This document shows positions 18,739-30,561 of a DNA stretch of 64,000 nucleotides, piece by piece. The notes under the pieces are model-generated. The model saw nothing but the letters and a program-made list of their open reading frames with translations. It searched no databases and was not told the origin of the DNA. The stretch's first letter is position 1; each line of letters starts with the position of its first letter. The translations under genes and the position numbers were made by a program. The DNA comes from Symbiodinium natans (Eukaryota; Sar; Dinophyceae; Suessiales; Symbiodiniaceae), in contig CAJNDS010002244.1 of the NCBI GenBank assembly GCA_905221605.1, positions 198,501 through 262,500 of the forward strand. Reading direction: 5' to 3'.

Positions 18739-19110
18739 GGGCTTTTCGGTACTAACCGTCACCCCTAAGACCACCCTGAACCCTGAACCCAAAACCCAAA
18801 ACCCTAAACCCTAAGCCCCAAGCCGTAAACTTTCACCCCTAATACCACAATAGAATTTAAAGACTCCTTTGGGCTTCACACAACAAACACACACACAAAA
18901 CAAAAAAAAGAGTTGGGCTTTTCGGTACCTATACCCCTAATACCATACTAGAATTGAAAGACTCCTCTGGGCACAAACAAAAACACGAAAAACAGGTTGG
19001 GCTTTTCGGTAGTAACATGTAGTAACCTTCACCCCTACTAATACCATAATAGTATACAAAGATTCCTTTGGGCTTCACACAAACAAGAACACAAATAATA
19101 CAGGTTGAGG
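18739..19110. repeat. About 85-110-bp tandem repeat, three copies
   Basis: Units start GGGCTTTTCGGTAC at 18739, 18914 and 18997 and continue CACCCCTAATACCATAATAG then AAGACTCCTTTGGGCTTCAC. The first copy is split by CCCTAAA-type repeats. Confidence 0.7.
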
Positions 19111-19200
19111 GTTGGGTCACTTGTTAGGGATTTGCTAGGTGCACATCGGATGAAACCCAAAACAAAACAAGTTCTGTCCATATTGCCTGCCAGTATGCTC

Positions 19201-19352
19201 ACCCAGAGACTCCAATAGCCCTTAGTCAAGGGACATTCCTGAAGATACAATAGGTTTCCCCATAGGTGCAAGGCATCATCCTTAAAATGCAAGAGGGTTC
19301 ATTATATGGTTTAAGGCATACTCCTGAACTACGGGGTGTTGGAGTCTCTGAG
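19201..19352. mobile_element. MITE family A, copy A8
   Basis: Ends CCCAGAGACTCCAATAGCCC and GGTGTTGGAGTCTCTGAG inverted. A further degenerate copy with a TTTAGGG insert follows at 19445-19580. Confidence 0.55.
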
Positions 19353-19708
19353 AAGAACATCTACGGAAGCAAGGCGGTAGACTGTAGCATCACCAAGGCC
19401 AAGGACATGCAAAGGATCCGAAGATTCTGAAAAGGATCTTCAGGCACTCCAACACCCCTAAATTAAGGAAGAGGGTTTAGGGTTTAGGGACCCTTAAGTA
19501 GGGAATATTCCTTAACTTGTACTAGGGTTCCTTCTGTGGTTTAAGGAATATTCCTTCATTAAGGGTATTGGAGTCTCTAAGGCCAACAATCCCGATTGGG
19601 GGTTAGCCGTGATGCAATCCAAGAAGGACGACTCCAAAGCCAAACTGGTGGGCACTGTGCAGGTGTTCTCGCCCATAGTCGCAGCTGATTTGCTTGTTTG
19701 ACTGGGCA

Positions 19709-19775
19709 GGGTTTAGGGTTTAGGGTTCAGGGCGTAGGGTTTAGGGTTTAGGGTTCAGGGCTTAGGGTTTAGGGT
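19709..19775 (+). repeat. TTTAGGG array with TTCAGGG variants
   Basis: About nine units. Opposite-strand array of ten units at 19931-19995. Confidence 0.92.
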
Positions 19776-20127
19776 ATATGAAGGGGCGGGGGTGTGCAAC
19801 AAGTACAAGTAAGTGCCCGCTGTGGCTACTGCACTTTTGCTGCAAGAGGGATCAAGGGGAAACATCACGCGTTAGCTGCTCCGAAAGCACACTGTCCCTC
19901 AATCAAGGGTGATACCCTAAATCATCATAAGGAACCCTAAACCCTAAACCCTAAACCCTAAACCCTAAACCCTAAACCCTAAACCCTAAACCCTCGCTCT
20001 CTCTCACAGGCGACCCTAAACCCTAAATCCTTATTGCACTCTCTGGGTAGGCATGTTTTCAGGAGCTGGGAGCCGGGCTGTCCGAGCCCGGTGTTGTTCT
20101 CGGCGGCCAGCTGTGCGACGTGTTGCG

Positions 20128-20226
20128 GTTTAGGGTTTAGGGTTTGGGGTTTAGGGTTTAGGGTTGAGGGTTTAGGGTTTAGGGTTGAGGGTTTAGGGTT
20201 TAGGGGTTAGAGTTTAGGGTTTAGGG
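20128..20226 (+). repeat. TTTAGGG array with TTGAGGG variants
   Basis: About 14 units. Confidence 0.92.
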
Positions 20227-20285
20227 CCATCGGTACGATGCACTCTGAACTCGAAACCCTTTTGCAGCTGGCTTGCAGAAGGCCC

Positions 20286-20600
20286 CCTAAACCCTGAACT
20301 CTTGACCCTGAAATCTAAATCCGAAACCCTGAACTCTAAACCCAAGACCCCGAACTCTAAACCCTGAACACTGAAATCTACATCCTAAACTCTACACCCT
20401 GAACCCTGAAATCTAAATCCTACGCCCTGAACACTAAAACCCTAGAGACTGAACTCTCAACCCGAAATCCTGAAATCTCAACCCCAAACCCTGAGCCCCA
20501 CACCCTAACCCCTGAACTCTAAACCCCAAATCCTGAACCCTAAACCCTAACCCCTGAACTCTAAACCCGAAACCCCGAACTCTAAACCCTAAACCCTGGG
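20286..20600 (-). repeat. Strongly diverged CCCTGAA/CTCTAAA region
   Basis: About 45 telomere-like heptamers, most with one or two substitutions (CCCTGAACTCTAAAC pattern), probably an old array. Confidence 0.85.
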
Positions 20601-21138
20601 GCTACATGTCGGCTTCAGAATTGTTCAAGCCCTGAAGCCCTAAACGTGAGATTCGGGCGAAACCTTAGGGCCTTAGGGATAGAGACCCGCTGAGTAAGGC
20701 CCTAACCCGAAGCAGAGACCCTAAACCTAAACCCTTTTGTTCCTTTGGAAGGGGTTTAGGATTTAGGGTCTAGGGATCTCAGAAGGGGTCGCCTCCTCGG
20801 GAAATATAGGAACCTAGACACCCTAAGCATGCGGACTCAAGTCCTTTTTCCAGCTTAGGTGGCTTCTCGACTTTGTTCTGGACTGTGGCTGCCATGCTCC
20901 AGGGTTTAGGGTTTAGGGTTGAAGGTCTAGCTTTTCGGGCTTAGGGTGGAGGGTCATGATGCTATGCCACCTCTAACGGTGGTCACCAGACTCGTTTGAA
21001 GGCTCTCAGCTGCGAGAGGGTGGGAGGAAAGGGGAGCCCGAGACTCTCGAGGGTTATTAGAGGTTGAGGGTTTAGAGTTCATTCACCACAAGGACTGCGG
21101 GATACATGCGGCAAGCCCCTGACCCTGCACTTATCAGT

Positions 21139-21195
21139 ACAACTGATATATATATATATATATGTATTTATTTATTTAAAAAACATGTGTGGACG

Positions 21196-21228
<33 letters not shown>

Positions 21229-21305
21229 ACACATATGCAAAACACACATCTGTATATATATCTATATATATTATATGTGTATTTATATATATATATATAT
21301 ATCGA
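21139..21305. repeat. AT/GT microsatellite cluster
   Basis: Alternating TA runs with GT and short spacers; the Tyr/Ile-rich ORFs are by-products. Confidence 0.9.
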
Positions 21306-21506
21306 GTTCTACATATGTATATTATGTGTGGCCTAATAATCGCATTAGCCATGCCATTTTTGTAGCAGTACAAGAATTATAAGCCCTAAGCCCTTAAGCA
21401 TGAATGCCGTCAGCCCGATCTCCTGCCTGGAACTGATAGAACGTCTTGGGCCGCAGTTTGTCCTGAGACGTCTTCAATGTCCAAAAAAAGCCGAGGAGTA
21501 TAGCTG

Positions 21507-21604
21507 GAGATGTTCCCCCCTTAGACTAACAGTCCTCAGTAGGGATTCTCGTACCCCCTAGTATAATCCCTATTAAGGACTGGCAGCATAAGGGGCAACA
21601 TCCC
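21507..21604. mobile_element. MITE family D, copy D2
   Basis: Palindrome GATGTTCCCCCCTTAGACTA to GGGGCAACATC. Confidence 0.75.
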
Positions 21605-22284
21605 AAAGTACAGCAAAAAAAACACAATGCATGATTCCAAAGCCTTTTTGAATACTGGGCTCCGGACAAGCTTGCCAGCTTCATGATTCCGAAGCAATAA
21701 ACCCTAAACCCCAACATGGTTTAGGGTTTAGGGTTTAGGGTTTAGGATTTTGGAAGATCTGGGGTGCTTTGTAGATGCTGCAGAAGGGCGGCCCTAAAAC
21801 CCATTTCGCAGGATAGCAACATCTGAAACCAGAAGCCAGAGAACCCTTTTGGATAGCATGGTCCTGAAAAACCATCGGACAAATAGTCTTAATCACGTAA
21901 GCACAATCCTCTTAAACCCAATGAGGCAAAATATCCCAAAATCCCAAGAACCTAACTACCGAGTTTTCCCTAGATCCTGAACCCTAAATTACAGGAAGAC
22001 TACTTTCCAATCAATTTTAAGCCCCAAGCCAGGGGTTCTCTGAACTCCAGGGTTTAGGGCCTCAGGTCGCACAAGGCATGGCTTAAGTAAGCAACTACAA
22101 GTCCCGAGGCCAGAGCCACCAGGACGAAGCGGCGCTTTCCTTTGACCAGCAGCTCGCCGCAATCCTCGAGAGACGTTGGGGACACCCTCAACCCTAAACC
22201 CTAAACCCTCAACTGTCAACCCTCAACACTAGGAGACTCCTAGTTACGCTACAACCAGTCGGTGGGTTCAAAGTCGCTTAACTA

Positions 22285-22408
22285 TAGCTGCTTGGAGGTT
22301 CATGGGTAGTTACAAGTAGGGTTATAGTTACAGTAACTCTGCTTCTAGCCCTCTTTAGGGTACTTATAACCCTGCTTATAAATGCCCCTGAACCTCCAAG
22401 TAGCTGTA
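22285..22408. mobile_element. MITE family B, copy B4
   Basis: Ends AGCTGCTTGGAGGTTCATG and CTGAACCTCCAAGTAGCT inverted; a 12-unit CCCTAAA array (22408-22493) follows immediately. Confidence 0.7.
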
Positions 22409-22493
22409 GAACCCTAAACCCTAAACCCTAAACCCTAAACCCTAAACCCTAAACCCTAAACCCTAAACCCTAAACCCTAAACCCTAAACCCTA
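22408..22493 (-). repeat. CCCTAAA array, 12 units
   Basis: Near perfect and abutting MITE B4. Confidence 0.95.
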
Positions 22494-22571
22494 GAACCCG
22501 GCACAAGGTCGACTCCCCAACTGGTTTTCGGGCTTTGGTTCTTCGGGCTGCCACCTTGTGTTAAGACATGA

Positions 22572-22689
22572 ACTACTATTTGCTTAAGAACCCCCAAAGA
22601 ATAAGAAAAATGCTGACCCCTATATCTACCCTTATAAGGAAGAATGTTGTTCTAGGTGTTTTTTTTTGGGGATTCTGAAGCAACTACTA
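22572..22689. mobile_element. MITE family E, copy 2
   Basis: Left end ACTATTTGCTTAAGAACCCC; diverged right end GGGATTCTGAAGCAACTAC. Confidence 0.6.
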
Positions 22690-22940
22690 GTGAAGTTCAG
22701 GGACTTGTAACATATATGTTTTACTTGTAAGTATTCGCAGATCTAGGGGCCTTATGACTCTAGAAGGCGTGGATCTAACTCACACCATACAGCTAAAGTA
22801 CACATCGCTCTATAGAGGAATCTCCTGGGGAGAATTACAGATCGGAAGCAAGAATATTCTAGGGCTTTTGGGGAACCTTTTTAAAGATCCTTAAGGTAGT
22901 ATAAGGGCAACATCAGGAGTGTATTAAGGGAACGACCTCT

Positions 22941-23130
22941 ACGGGACCCTCAACCCTAAACCCAAAACCCTAATCAAACCCAGAACCCTAAAACCCTAAA
23001 ACCCTCAAACCCTCAAACCCTCAAACCCTCAAACCCTCAAACCCTAAAACCCTAAAGCCCTAAAACCAAAAAACCCAAAAACCCTAAAACCCTAAAACCC
23101 TAAAACCTAAACCCTCCTAAAACCCTAAAG
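22941..23130 (-). repeat. CCCTCAAA / CCCTAAAA 8-mer variant array
   Basis: Eight-base unit variants homogenised in blocks. The next array (23218-23352, + direction) carries six TTTCAGGG units. Confidence 0.88.
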
Positions 23131-23881
23131 CCTCGATATTCTGCTAAACTGCTAATCCCAAAGTGGACCGCCGTATCTGCGTCTGAAGAGCGTGGGCTCA
23201 AAACTCACGATCCGATAGGGTTTAGGGCTTTAGGGTTTGTGTGGTGTAAGGGTGTAGGGTGCAGGGTGTAGGGTTTAGGGTTTAGGGTTTAGGGTTTCAG
23301 GGTTTCAGGGTTTCAGGGTTTCAGGGTTTCAGGGTTTCAGGGTATAGGGTTCAGAGCTTTTCGCAAAACAGTTTGGAGTGCGCGTTGGCAGCAAGTACCC
23401 CATGAGATGATGGTTTCTGTACAGTCGAAAACGACAGAACGTGACAGACCCCAAGCGCGACTCGCAAATGTGGGACGCTCCCCGCACATCGAAAACGAGG
23501 ATCTCCGACCCTAAACCCTAAACCCTAAACTGTGATTTCCAAGGAGGGCCCTCCCCGATGCGCTTCTGCCAGGCGATGCGAGGTGAAGCGACTACACACT
23601 CTACACCTTAAACCCCAAACCCAAAACCCTGAACCCCTAAACCCCAGAACCCTAAACCCCAAAACCCTCAACCCTTCAACCCCGAAACCCCTGAAACCCT
23701 AGGGGCATCCTAAGCCGCCCGTGAAGAGACGACAGGCATCCCTATCCATGTACAGCAAACTCCAGAAAGTTGGAACATCGAAACCCTACCGGAAGAACAC
23801 TTCGGGACGCTGGGCCAGGAGGATGGTTCGTTGGGTGTAGGGTTAGGGTTGGTTGCTGTATGTAACCCCCTATATCAATGG

Positions 23882-24003
23882 CCCAGAGAGCCCTAAATAC
23901 CCCTGAATTGAGGAATGCTGTTTATATCATACTAAGACGCCCTGTATTCTGTATAGTTTAAGGTAGATTGCCTTAACCAGAAGGGGTTCGGGCTCTTCGG
24001 GGG
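23882..24003. mobile_element. MITE family A, copy A10
   Basis: Ends CCCAGAGAGCCCTAAATACC and GGGGTTCGGGCTCTTCGGG inverted; followed directly by a family B copy at 24010-24116. Confidence 0.55.
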
Positions 24004-24009
24004 GTCCAT

Positions 24010-24116
24010 AATATACTGGGAGGTTCATTTGTAGTGATAAATAAGGTTATCAGTACCCGAATCAGCAGAGTTCCCGTAGTTCTAGCCCTTGTAACTACCC
24101 AAATGGAACCTCCAAA
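24010..24116. mobile_element. MITE family B, copy B5
   Basis: Ends ACTGGGAGGTTCATTTGTAG and CTACCCAAATGGAACCTCC. Confidence 0.6.
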
Positions 24117-24282
24117 TAGAGGTTTGTATGTTTGTATAACAAGCGTCTTATACTCGGCCCAAGAGTAACCTAGGAATAAAAGGGCGCCCTTTTTGGCTTC
24201 AAGGGCCTAACCCCTCGAACAAAGCAAATAAGGGGTTGCCCGGGTTGTACTCGGTTGTTTAGGGCTTAGGATTTAACGTAAC

Positions 24283-24410
24283 CACTTATAACTGGGCTTA
24301 TAACCCTACTTATTATTGGGATAACCCCTATAAGGCCCTTTAGGGGTACTATAAGTAGGGTTTTTTGTACAGTTATAATTGGTAAGTACGTACAATGAAC
24401 CTCTAAGTAG
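24283..24410. mobile_element. MITE family C, copy C1
   Basis: Inverted segments around TAACCCCTATAAGGCCC; right end GTACAATGAACCTCTAAGTAG. Confidence 0.55.
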
Positions 24411-24768
24411 AGCTGCCCAGGATCCTAGGATTCGAAAGGGTGCCCTATTTTGCTTAGAGGGTTTTCAAGGGAACATAAACCCCATCAAAAGGGAATAAGG
24501 GTACTGCCTAGAAACGTTTGACCCGCGATCACGAGTGGCAGTCATGTAGGGTTTTAGGGTTTCGATTTAGCTACACTTACGACCCATTTAGGGTGCAGGG
24601 CTTAAACCCTAAGCCCTAAACCCTAAACCGTCTTATAGGGTCGAGACCTAACGTAGCCCCAAGAATCTCTGAGCCCGCCGCTCGGACGCACTCGTCTCGC
24701 CCGCTGCCTTCCTTGCAAGGAACTCCCAGAGAATCTCTTTAGGGTTTAGGGTTTAGGGTTTAGGATTT

Positions 24769-24867
24769 AGGGATGTTCCCCCTTATACGAACAGTCCTTG
24801 ATAAGGACTACAATAGGGGGTACTATAAGCCCTATTACAGGACTGTTAGTAGAAGGGTGAAGATCCC
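24769..24867. mobile_element. MITE family D, copy D3
   Basis: GGGATGTTCCCCCTTATACG opens directly from a TTTAGGG array (TTTAGGGATGTTCC), sharing its GGG. Confidence 0.7.
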
Positions 24868-24929
24868 ACCCCGTAAGCCTTAAACGCTGAACTCTCCCCA
24901 GGCCCATCACACAAAGGTCACAAACGAAA

Positions 24930-25042
24930 ACTACTTGGAGGTGCATGGTTCATTCTGAGTGAGGCTATAAGTGCCCTAAATGTAGTTAGAAGTATAGTTA
25001 CGATAAACATAATCCTACTTATATCTACCCATGAACCTCCAG
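24930..25042. mobile_element. MITE family B, copy B6
   Basis: Ends CTACTTGGAGGTGCATGG and CCCATGAACCTCCAGG. Confidence 0.65.
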
Positions 25043-25049
25043 GCAAAAT

Positions 25050-25860
25050 GGAAAACGCCTACTTGGGCAGCCAACTAGACCGACGAAGCTTTGAAATTGT
25101 CTGCAAGCGCCAAGATGCAGGGATGAAGTTCTTAAGCCTACCCCAACCAAGAGCCTCGAATTAATTGAGGTATATACCTTAAAACCATGTAGGGATCCTT
25201 TTTAGTCTTGGCTGACCTTTGAACCCCCTGCTAAACGTTTACAGAAACTTTTAGGCTCCTTATTGTAGTTGCTTCAGAAGCACAAAAGGCTAAAGTCCTA
25301 AGAGCCAGTCCTAAGAGTAGAAAGATTTCCTTAGGGGTTTGGGGCTCTCTGGGCCTATGGGGCGCCTATGGGGCGGTTTCCCAACTTTGGTCTGCGCAAC
25401 AACCTTTTCTGGTGGTCCTTCTTTTCGGGTCGTACTAGATATTGGACCTAAAGCGAGACCCTAATTTAGAGAACTACCCATATACTATCGGAGGAGCAGG
25501 GCCACCTGTCTGGGCAGGTTTCCGATTCAGTTGCAGCGATAGTAAGGAGACGTTTCAGATGTGCACTGAGAAGTTCAAGTACACCTAAAGTACACCTAGC
25601 AGAAGCTCCTGATTAACCCCTAAACCCTAAATCCTAAACCCTAAACAGCGCCCAGAACTCAGAGGCTCCGGGCCGTCTCCCACCAACGGACCCAGAAGCC
25701 AATCAGTTCACTGCCGCCGTTGTGCGGATGCATCCTCTTGCTTAGGGTTTAGAGTGTAGAGTTTAGGGTTTAGGGTGTAGGGTTTAGGGCTTACATGAGA
25801 GTTGGACAGGTCTGGGTGGAGGGTGTGGCTGCAGTGAAAACAACTCACCTTCGAGTTTCC
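25050..25860. other. No confident gene
   Basis: Degenerate MITE A arms near 25152-25202 and 25316-25350, a few TTTAGGG units at 25744-25790, otherwise unique sequence. Confidence 0.4.
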
Positions 25861-25865
25861 AGGTA

Positions 25866-25997
25866 GGTGTCCGTGGGCTCTGTGGTGCTGTTGCAACATC
25901 TTGACATGGAAATTCCCTTCAAGGTGTCCATGGGCTCTGTGGTGCTGTTGCAACATCTTGACATGGAAATTCCCTTCAAGGTGTCCGTGGGCTCTGT
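25866..25997. repeat. 57-bp tandem repeat, 2.3 copies
   Basis: Copies start at 25866, 25923 and 25980 (GGTGTCCGTGGGCTCTGTG). The period is a multiple of three, so a frame stays open on both strands; no other sign of coding. Confidence 0.9.
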
Positions 25998-26268
25998 GCC
26001 CCTCCCCCCTCAACAAATCGGTATCCCGGAACAGCGCTTATTGTGTGTGCGTGGGGGGTGGGGGTTGGCTCATCATGAGCTCAGAAGTATCTAGGAAGAG
26101 TCCCTGCAAAACTAAGCACAAATTCACAAAAGGATTCGTGTCTCAGGAGCTCAGAAGGGTTTGCAGCACGCTCCTTCAGCTTGCATGACGCACATGAGGA
26201 TAAACGCAATGAAATGACCGGTGATCCGACGACGACTACAACTGATGTTACCTACAAGGACTATTGCA

Positions 26269-26350
26269 CTTGGTAGCCCAGCAACCGTATTGTAACAAGG
26301 GCACCCCTTCTTTGGGTTGGTGAACTTTGAACTTTGGACCAAAAAAGGGT
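26269..26350. mobile_element. MITE family J, left half
   Basis: CTTGGTAGCCCAGCAACCGTA to GCACCCCTTCTTTGGG, then a G run at 26350-26370. Confidence 0.5.
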
Positions 26351-26370
26351 TGGGGGGGGGGGGGGGGGTG

Positions 26371-27750
26371 AACCAAACCCTAAACCCTGAACCCTAAACC
26401 CTAAGCTGTTCGCGTTCCGAGAAGTGGGACGATGCAGAAATCAAGGGTGTATGAGGGGCGCGCCCATGTTGGGTACTGCCCACATGGCGGGTTTCCGAAA
26501 TTAGGGGGCATTGCAGAAGCCTATAAACCCCAAACCCCAAACCTGTAAACACCGTAAACCCTGAACCCGAGTCCCGAACCCGAGTCCCGAACCCGAAAAG
26601 GTGAGGGGCGGCAGAAGATTCCCCCCCCTTAAAACAAAGCCGAACGGGTTTAGGGTTCAGGGTTACTTCGCCCACAACAAGGAAGCTGACAGATTAAGCA
26701 GCTAGATGCAATAGTTAACTAGGTTGCCAGGCAACCTAGTGCTGAAACGGGTGCCCCTTTTTCTTTAAAGGAGTTGATATAGGCACTTACCTCCCAAAAA
26801 AGGGAATGCTTAACCCCCCCAAAAAGGGAATAAGTGTATTACTGGGAACCCAGCTAAAAGAAATACAGACATCTCCACATCAAGCTTACGTATTGGCTAT
26901 GTAATATGGATCACAGAAGTTGAGGACATCTAAATACAGAAAACTGAGACCCCCCCTCTAACAAAAAAGAAAACGCCTAAACCCTGACCCTAAATTACAA
27001 AAAAAACAAAAAAAACAAAAAAACTGCCAGCACAGAACCCAAGAGCCTATACTTCAGAACCCTCCAAGAAAACCAAAAGGGAACCCTAAACCCTAAACCC
27101 CAAACCCTAAACCCTAAACGTATTCAGGGACCGCTGCATTGGGTAGGCTATGGCGGCGTCCAGCTCAGCCGGAACTCTGTCGCAGTCGCGTTTGTGATGC
27201 GGGGTGGGGCCTCACGGTTCCCAATGGTCTAGGGTTTAGGGCTAGGGTTCAGGGATAGGGGTCGGACCCCTGGTTCCTGATACTCCATGAATTTGGGAAT
27301 GCACCTTTCAGACATACTTGGTCCATTTTGTGAACTCATGTCGACTCGTTCGTTAACGGGCTTCGGGCTCTGTGGATTCTGGCTGCCTAGGTTATACCCT
27401 AAACCCATACCACCTGTTCCTGAACTCGGGGGTGGTTGTGATAAGGGTTTTACTTGGAGGGTCGAGGAACTTAGTTGCAAGTAGGAAGACAGTAGGAGTT
27501 ACGAGTATCTACCAGACGAGGGGCCCTGATATGCCTTCTCCTACTTCGCAACCCTACTTAGTACCTACAGTACCTAAACCCCCGAAGTATGCAAAATGAT
27601 GGCCCTTGTATGGGGTCTTATTGGGTGTTTGTTTTTTTGTTTTTTTACATAGTTTGAGGGTCCGGGTACTGACGACCCGACCCTCTAAGTAGGGGTGGCA
27701 GGGGGCCAAGACCCACCTTAATCCCCACTAAGCCCTACAACCTCAAACCT
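26371..27750. other. No confident gene
   Basis: Mixed unique sequence with short CCCTAAA runs (26380-26400, 27083-27118), a family O half copy (27030-27085), A-rich AAACAAAAAAAC tracts at 27000 and a degenerate B-like block at 27445-27560. Confidence 0.4.
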
Positions 27751-27756
27751 TTTTCT

Positions 27757-27867
27757 GAGTAGCCCAGGAACCATATTATAACAAGGGGACCTTTCTTTGG
27801 TTGGTTCTCTTTTTGGGGGAACCCAGAACTACAAAAGGATACAGGGTACTACAACTGGGCTACAAAG
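27757..27867. mobile_element. MITE family J, copy J1
   Basis: Ends GAGTAGCCCAGGAACCATAT and GTACTACAACTGGGCTAC inverted. Confidence 0.65.
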
Positions 27868-28260
27868 CTTTGTAAGGGTTTGGGGCTTTTGGGTTTAGGG
27901 TTTAGGGTTGCACCAGGCCTCTCTCAAGTGTGTGTACGCCCAAATCCTCAACCCTAAAACCCTCAAGCCTAAACCCTTAAAGCTCTCCAGCCCCGGACAC
28001 GTTAGACCTGTGGGAACTTTCTGTTTTCGGTTTGTTTTTTTTTTCCAGGATCCGCATGCAGTTTGAGGTATTTGTGAAATTCAGGGTTACTGGGCTCGTA
28101 GAGTAAGTTCCCTGATCCTCCAAGCAAGACCCCCCCCCCCCCAGGAGACCCAATGAAGCCCGAAACCCTACACCCTAAACCACCCTAAACAAACAAAACC
28201 GAAAAAAAACCCTAAACCCTAAAACCCTAAAACCCTAAAACCCTAAACCCTAAACCCTAA

Positions 28261-28654
28261 ACCCTAGAAAGTTCGAATGACAAAACAGAGGGGAGCACGG
28301 CCTGCGTGCTCGAGGTCGCTTCGGATCCCAGCAATATGTACTCCCAAGTTAGGGTTTAGGGTTTAGGGTTTAGGGTTTAGGGTTTAGGGTTTAGGGTTTA
28401 GGGTTTAGGGTTTAGGGTTTAGGGCTTCGGTTTAGGGGTGCCTAGAACGTACCCTAGAAAGTTCGAATGACAAAACAGAGGGGAGCACGGCCTGCGTGCT
28501 CGAGGTCGCTTCGGATCCCAGCAATATGTACTCCCAAGTTAGGGTTTGGGGTTTAGGGTTTAGGGTTTAGGGTTTAGGGTTTAGGGTTTAGGGTTTAGGG
28601 TTTAGGGTTTAGGGTTTAGGGTTTAGGGCTTCGGTTTAGGGGTGCCTAGAACGT
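28261..28654. repeat. 190/204-bp tandem duplication with array length change
   Basis: Unit from CCCTAGAAAGTTCGAATGAC to GGTGCCTAGAACGT at 28261-28450 and 28451-28654. Unique parts are essentially identical; the internal TTTAGGG array (28352-28424 and 28541-28628) differs by two units and one TTTGGGG. Confidence 0.92.
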
Positions 28655-28731
28655 AAAACCCAAAACAGGTTTGGAAGTACAGATACCATGCTTGCACCCC
28701 CACAGACAACTACCCATGAACCTCGACGCAA

Positions 28732-28734
28732 AGG

Positions 28735-28768
<34 letters not shown>
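28732..28768. repeat. GA microsatellite
   Basis: About 16 GA units; a similar short run is at 11240-11254. Confidence 0.9.
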
Positions 28769-29115
28769 AGTACTAAAGGACTGCTACAGGTGGATAGGTA
28801 CTGCGTTTATACACCTCGTATTCAAGGGTATCGGGTTAAGTCTCCGAGAAGGCATTTGCAAGGGAAGCTACACTCAGACTGTCCCAGAACCCATAAACTC
28901 CTGAAGTAAAGAAGGGGTGCTTGGGGTCTAGTGCTTAGGGTTTACCCAAAGAGCCCAACACCCCCTGGTTTAGGGCTTAGGGCTTAGGGTTTAGGGTTTA
29001 GCGTTTAGGGTTTAGGTTACAAAATCAGAAGGCCTAAACCCTAAACACTATACCTCATTGGGCGACTCTTACTTTCTACCCTCTTCCACCCTAAGCCCTA
29101 AGCCCTAAACCCAAG

Positions 29116-29232
29116 TACCCAGGGACTCCAATACCCCTTAATTCAGGAATATTCCTAAAATATACAAGAGGGTTCCCTACAAGTTTAAGGAACATATTCT
29201 GTAAGTAAGGAGTATTGCAGGCTATGGAAAGG
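29116..29232. mobile_element. MITE family A, copy A13
   Basis: Left end GTACCCAGGGACTCCAATAC; right end AAGGAGTATTGCAGGC diverged. Confidence 0.5.
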
Positions 29233-29249
29233 CCGACAAAACAGAGAAC

Positions 29250-29424
29250 ACTTCGCGAGCTCTTTCTTAGGCTTTGCTCTTGCTGCGTACGGCAACCGCC
29301 AGGAACCAACAGGATCCCGGGGAAGACTTCGCAAGCTCTTTCTTGGCCACCCTAAACCCTAAACCCTAAACCCTACTTCTTGCTGTGTACGGAAACCGCC
29401 AGAACCCACAGGATCCCAGGGAAG
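29250..29424. repeat. 76-bp tandem duplication, one copy with CCCTAAA insert
   Basis: Copy 1 (29250-29325) reads CTTTCTTAGGCTTTGCTCTTG. Copy 2 (29326-29424) reads CTTTCTTGGCC, then about 29 bp of CCCTAAA units, then TCTTGCTG. Confidence 0.8.
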
Positions 29425-29481
29425 TTTAGGGAAGTCACGCCAGGCCTAAAGGACGAAACCCCGTTGGAGTCGTGAAACAAT

Positions 29482-29587
29482 CCCAGGGAGCCCTTAAAAA
29501 CCCTTATTATAATTAAGGAACATTCCTGTAAACCACATAGGGACGAGGCACTATTCTTTAATCACGGGCTATTGGGCTCTTTGGGAT
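29482..29587. mobile_element. MITE family A, copy A14
   Basis: Ends TCCCAGGGAGCCCTTAAAAAC and GGGCTATTGGGCTCTTTGGG. Confidence 0.6.
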
Positions 29588-29921
29588 AAGTTGCGATTTG
29601 CTTGAAATATAATGGCGGCGCGCTGAGGCAGCCAAAAGCAGCGCTGGGCTACATGAGAGGTTGCACCTGCTTCTCTGGACGACACCCTAAACCCTGAAAC
29701 CCTAAACCCTAAACCCTAACGCCAATGCGCTGAACGGCCCTTATTGAGAACAACAAAGGTCACATTAAGCCTAAGCCCGTAGCCCTAAATGGCAGACTCA
29801 AATGTCATATCTTCGGCTGCTCGGATGCACAAACTTTGTCGCAAACCTGCTGGACTACAGGCAGACCTCAGAACTTAATACGTAAGCTTAGAGTTCACGG
29901 TTGGGGTCTACAAGGGCTCAG

Positions 29922-30006
29922 GTTTAGGGTTTAAGGGTTTAAGGGTTTTAAGGGTTTAAGGGTTTAAGGGTTTAAGGGTTTAGGGTTAAGGGTTTAGGGT
30001 TTAGAG
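29922..30006 (+). repeat. TTTAAGGG variant array
   Basis: Eight-base TTTAAGGG units amplified between plain TTTAGGG units. Confidence 0.88.
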
Positions 30007-30180
30007 TTTTACCCGAACTAAACCCTAACCCCAATTTGAACCTTGGGTTGTTCCCTTGACTCTCGACAACAACCTCCCGTCAACTTCATGACGGTATGGC
30101 TCGCAAGCTAATGCCGGCCCGCCGTCATGGGAATCGAAGTTTCACATGCATTTTTGAGCCTTTTAATATACCTTGAAACA

Positions 30181-30255
30181 CATATATATATATATATATA
30201 TATACACATGTATATATATATATACATACACATATGTATATACATCTGCATATAC
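30181..30255. repeat. TA microsatellite
   Basis: TA runs with CACATG interruptions. Confidence 0.9.
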
Positions 30256-30561
30256 ACAGTCCAGGCTACATTCGACCACCCCTGGACTTGGCGGGTGGTT
30301 TCAGGCTCAGAAGCACGTGCTCAAGTCTTGTTGAAAAACCAAAAAACACCCGATTTAAGGCTTTTCGTCGGGCCGCGTCACCCACCCACCCTAATGCACC
30401 CTGTAATTGCACCCTACAAGCCCACCCCTATTACCCACAAACCCTATAGACCCTAAAGCCTATACGCCAGGTACACCCTAATTATACACCCAAGCCCTGA
30501 AAAATCGAGATCGTCCACTTTGGCCACCCCCCCTGCACAACCCTGCGTCAAACGCTTAAAC

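Noticed and set aside
21106-21382. Tyr/Ile-rich ORFs
   Set aside because: Products of TA and GT microsatellites; the same applies near 30127, 33866 and 39136.
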